Positions 6,155-6,448 of a stretch of DNA of 6,448 nucleotides are shown here, one piece after another. This DNA comes from an uncultured Methanobrevibacter sp. (GTDB lineage Archaea > Methanobacteriota > Methanobacteria > Methanobacteriales > Methanobacteriaceae), in assembly GCA_902782595.1 (NCBI GenBank), contig CACZNW010000097.1:1-6448 (forward strand). The letters are read 5' to 3'. The number at the start of each line of letters is the position of its first letter. Within the stretch, counting starts at the first letter, position 1. The notes below the pieces were generated by a model. It ran no database searches and was not told the origin of the DNA. It was given only the letters and a program-made list of their open reading frames with translations. The position numbers were made by a program, and so were the translations under genes.

Positions 6155-6350
6155 ATGGATGCCAGTATTTTTCCCAGAAAGTCCTTTTGAACCTGGACAT
6201 CATGTTTCTCCGGATAATTTCAAAGGAAGATATGATGATATTGTTAAAATTATCAGATATGTGCCTAAAATTATAAATCCGGGGGGGGGTTCCGAACATT
6301 TTTTTGTAATCTGAAAAAGGGGTATGGGTAAAACATCTTTTATCTTAATA
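6155..6350 (+). pseudogene. Broken AAA-type ATPase gene, N-terminal remnant
   Basis: The frame starting at the ATG at 6159 gives PESPFEPGHHVSPDNFKGRY (6168 onward), then a DDIVKIIRYVPKIIN segment and SEHFFVI. This resembles the start of archaeal AAA ATPases with a PFxPGxxVxPxxFxGR motif just before the P-loop. The next codons read stop-K-R-G-M-G-K-T-S (6312-6338): a Walker A motif whose first glycine codon (GGA expected) is TGA. Family members usually run to several hundred residues; here similarity fades after TSFIL (about 6347), and the open frame ends at 6404. AAGGAG (6141-6146) fits the ATG at 6155 better (8 bases) than the one at 6159 (12 bases), but 6155 is in another frame. It would give MDASIFP and match only if one base had been gained near 6171. 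Loss of function is inferred from the stop and the missing remainder. Confidence 0.7.
6281..6289 (+). repeat. Nine-G homopolymer in the ATPase remnant
   Basis: Nine consecutive G residues lie inside the coding frame (Pro-Gly-Gly-Gly-Ser), about 20 bases before the Walker A codons. It is exceptional in such AT-rich DNA. Tracts like this slip during replication and can switch a gene on and off; here the downstream TGA would still interrupt the frame. Confidence 0.8.
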
Positions 6351-6362
6351 GTGAAAGAATAC

Positions 6363-6429
6363 CCAACCTCTTTAAGGTTGGTGCGACGAGCAATTGCCTT
6401 TTAATTTGTTATACAATCTTGGATTGTAT
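6363..6429. repeat. Two tandem hairpins, possible insertion-element end
   Basis: CCAACCT (6363-6369) pairs with AGGTTGG (6375-6381) around five bases. ATACAATC (6411-6418) pairs with GATTGTAT (6422-6429) around TTG. Subterminal hairpins of this kind occur at IS200/IS605 ends and in the RNAs associated with TnpB, and the position just after the broken ATPase fits an insertion. No transposase is visible, so the assignment is tentative. Confidence 0.3.
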
Positions 6430-6448
6430 GTTAGCGCAGTCACTAAGA
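6372..6448 (-). CDS. 3' end of an unidentified minus-strand reading frame, partial
   Basis: Reading in from the window edge, the minus strand encodes 24 residues, LVTALTYNPRLYNKLKGNCS then SHQP, before TAA at 6374-6372 within the loop of the first hairpin. The ALTYNxRLYNK pattern faintly recalls the C-terminal helix of DDE transposases. This is too short for a family call and may be a chance open frame. It competes with the view that the hairpins belong to a structured RNA or a non-coding element end. Confidence 0.25.
   Translation of the reverse strand, partial: LVTALTYNPRLYNKLKGNCSSHQP

Noticed and set aside
6312..6314. TGA in the ATPase frame read as selenocysteine
   Set aside because: The position corresponds to the first glycine of a P-loop, where selenocysteine has no precedent that I know of, and the rest of the gene is also missing. 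A nonsense mutation is simpler.
6363..6429. The two hairpins as CRISPR repeats
   Set aside because: The two hairpins differ in sequence and no repeat unit recurs at regular spacing.
6411..6448. tRNA-like text at the window end (TTAGCGCAGTCACTAAGA)
   Set aside because: It only resembles part of a D-arm; no acceptor stem, anticodon arm or T-loop sequence can be assembled.

Overview
The window looks like part of a low-GC methanogenic archaeon, most likely Methanobrevibacter or a close relative. The base composition is very AT-rich. Genes are preceded by AGGTGA-type ribosome binding sites 4-6 bases before the start, promoters look like archaeal BRE/TATA boxes, and transcripts appear to end in oligo-T runs. 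The gene content (DUF4013 membrane protein, AIM24/TIGR00266 protein, LemA plus DUF2207, exported thioester-type surface protein, archaeal AAA ATPase) fits that group. The genus is inferred from these traits; no marker gene is present.

Layout: 1-574 is a non-coding AT-rich stretch with several inverted repeats and a promoter at its right end. It leads to a six-helix DUF4013 membrane protein (575-1291, +) closed by a T-rich terminator. A separate promoter drives an AIM24-family protein (1572-2252, +), which ends at a hairpin terminator. Facing it on the minus strand is a two-gene unit, lemA (4707-4150) followed by a DUF2207 membrane protein (4137-2365). The DUF2207 ribosome binding site overlaps the lemA stop codon. 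Upstream on the same strand is a small exported protein (5800-4877) that starts with TTG and carries the Cys and Gln motifs of an internal thioester domain plus a C-terminal membrane anchor. The 5801-6154 gap holds the promoter of that gene, a hairpin/oligo-T element with no obvious gene to terminate, and a plus-strand promoter.

The right end is decayed. An AAA-type ATPase gene begins at about 6155, but a TGA replaces the first glycine codon of its Walker A motif, a run of nine G lies just before it, and recognisable similarity stops a few residues later. The last ~90 bases hold two tandem hairpins and the end of a minus-strand reading frame that leaves the window. This is compatible with an insertion-element end, although the family cannot be named from what is visible.

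Functionally, most of the intact genes are membrane or cell-surface proteins. LemA and DUF2207 form a recurrent envelope pair, and the thioester protein may attach covalently to a surface or partner. The strongest lead is that thioester protein: a compact, single-cysteine, possibly glycosylated surface protein in an archaeon. The second is the broken, G-tract-bearing ATPase at the edge.
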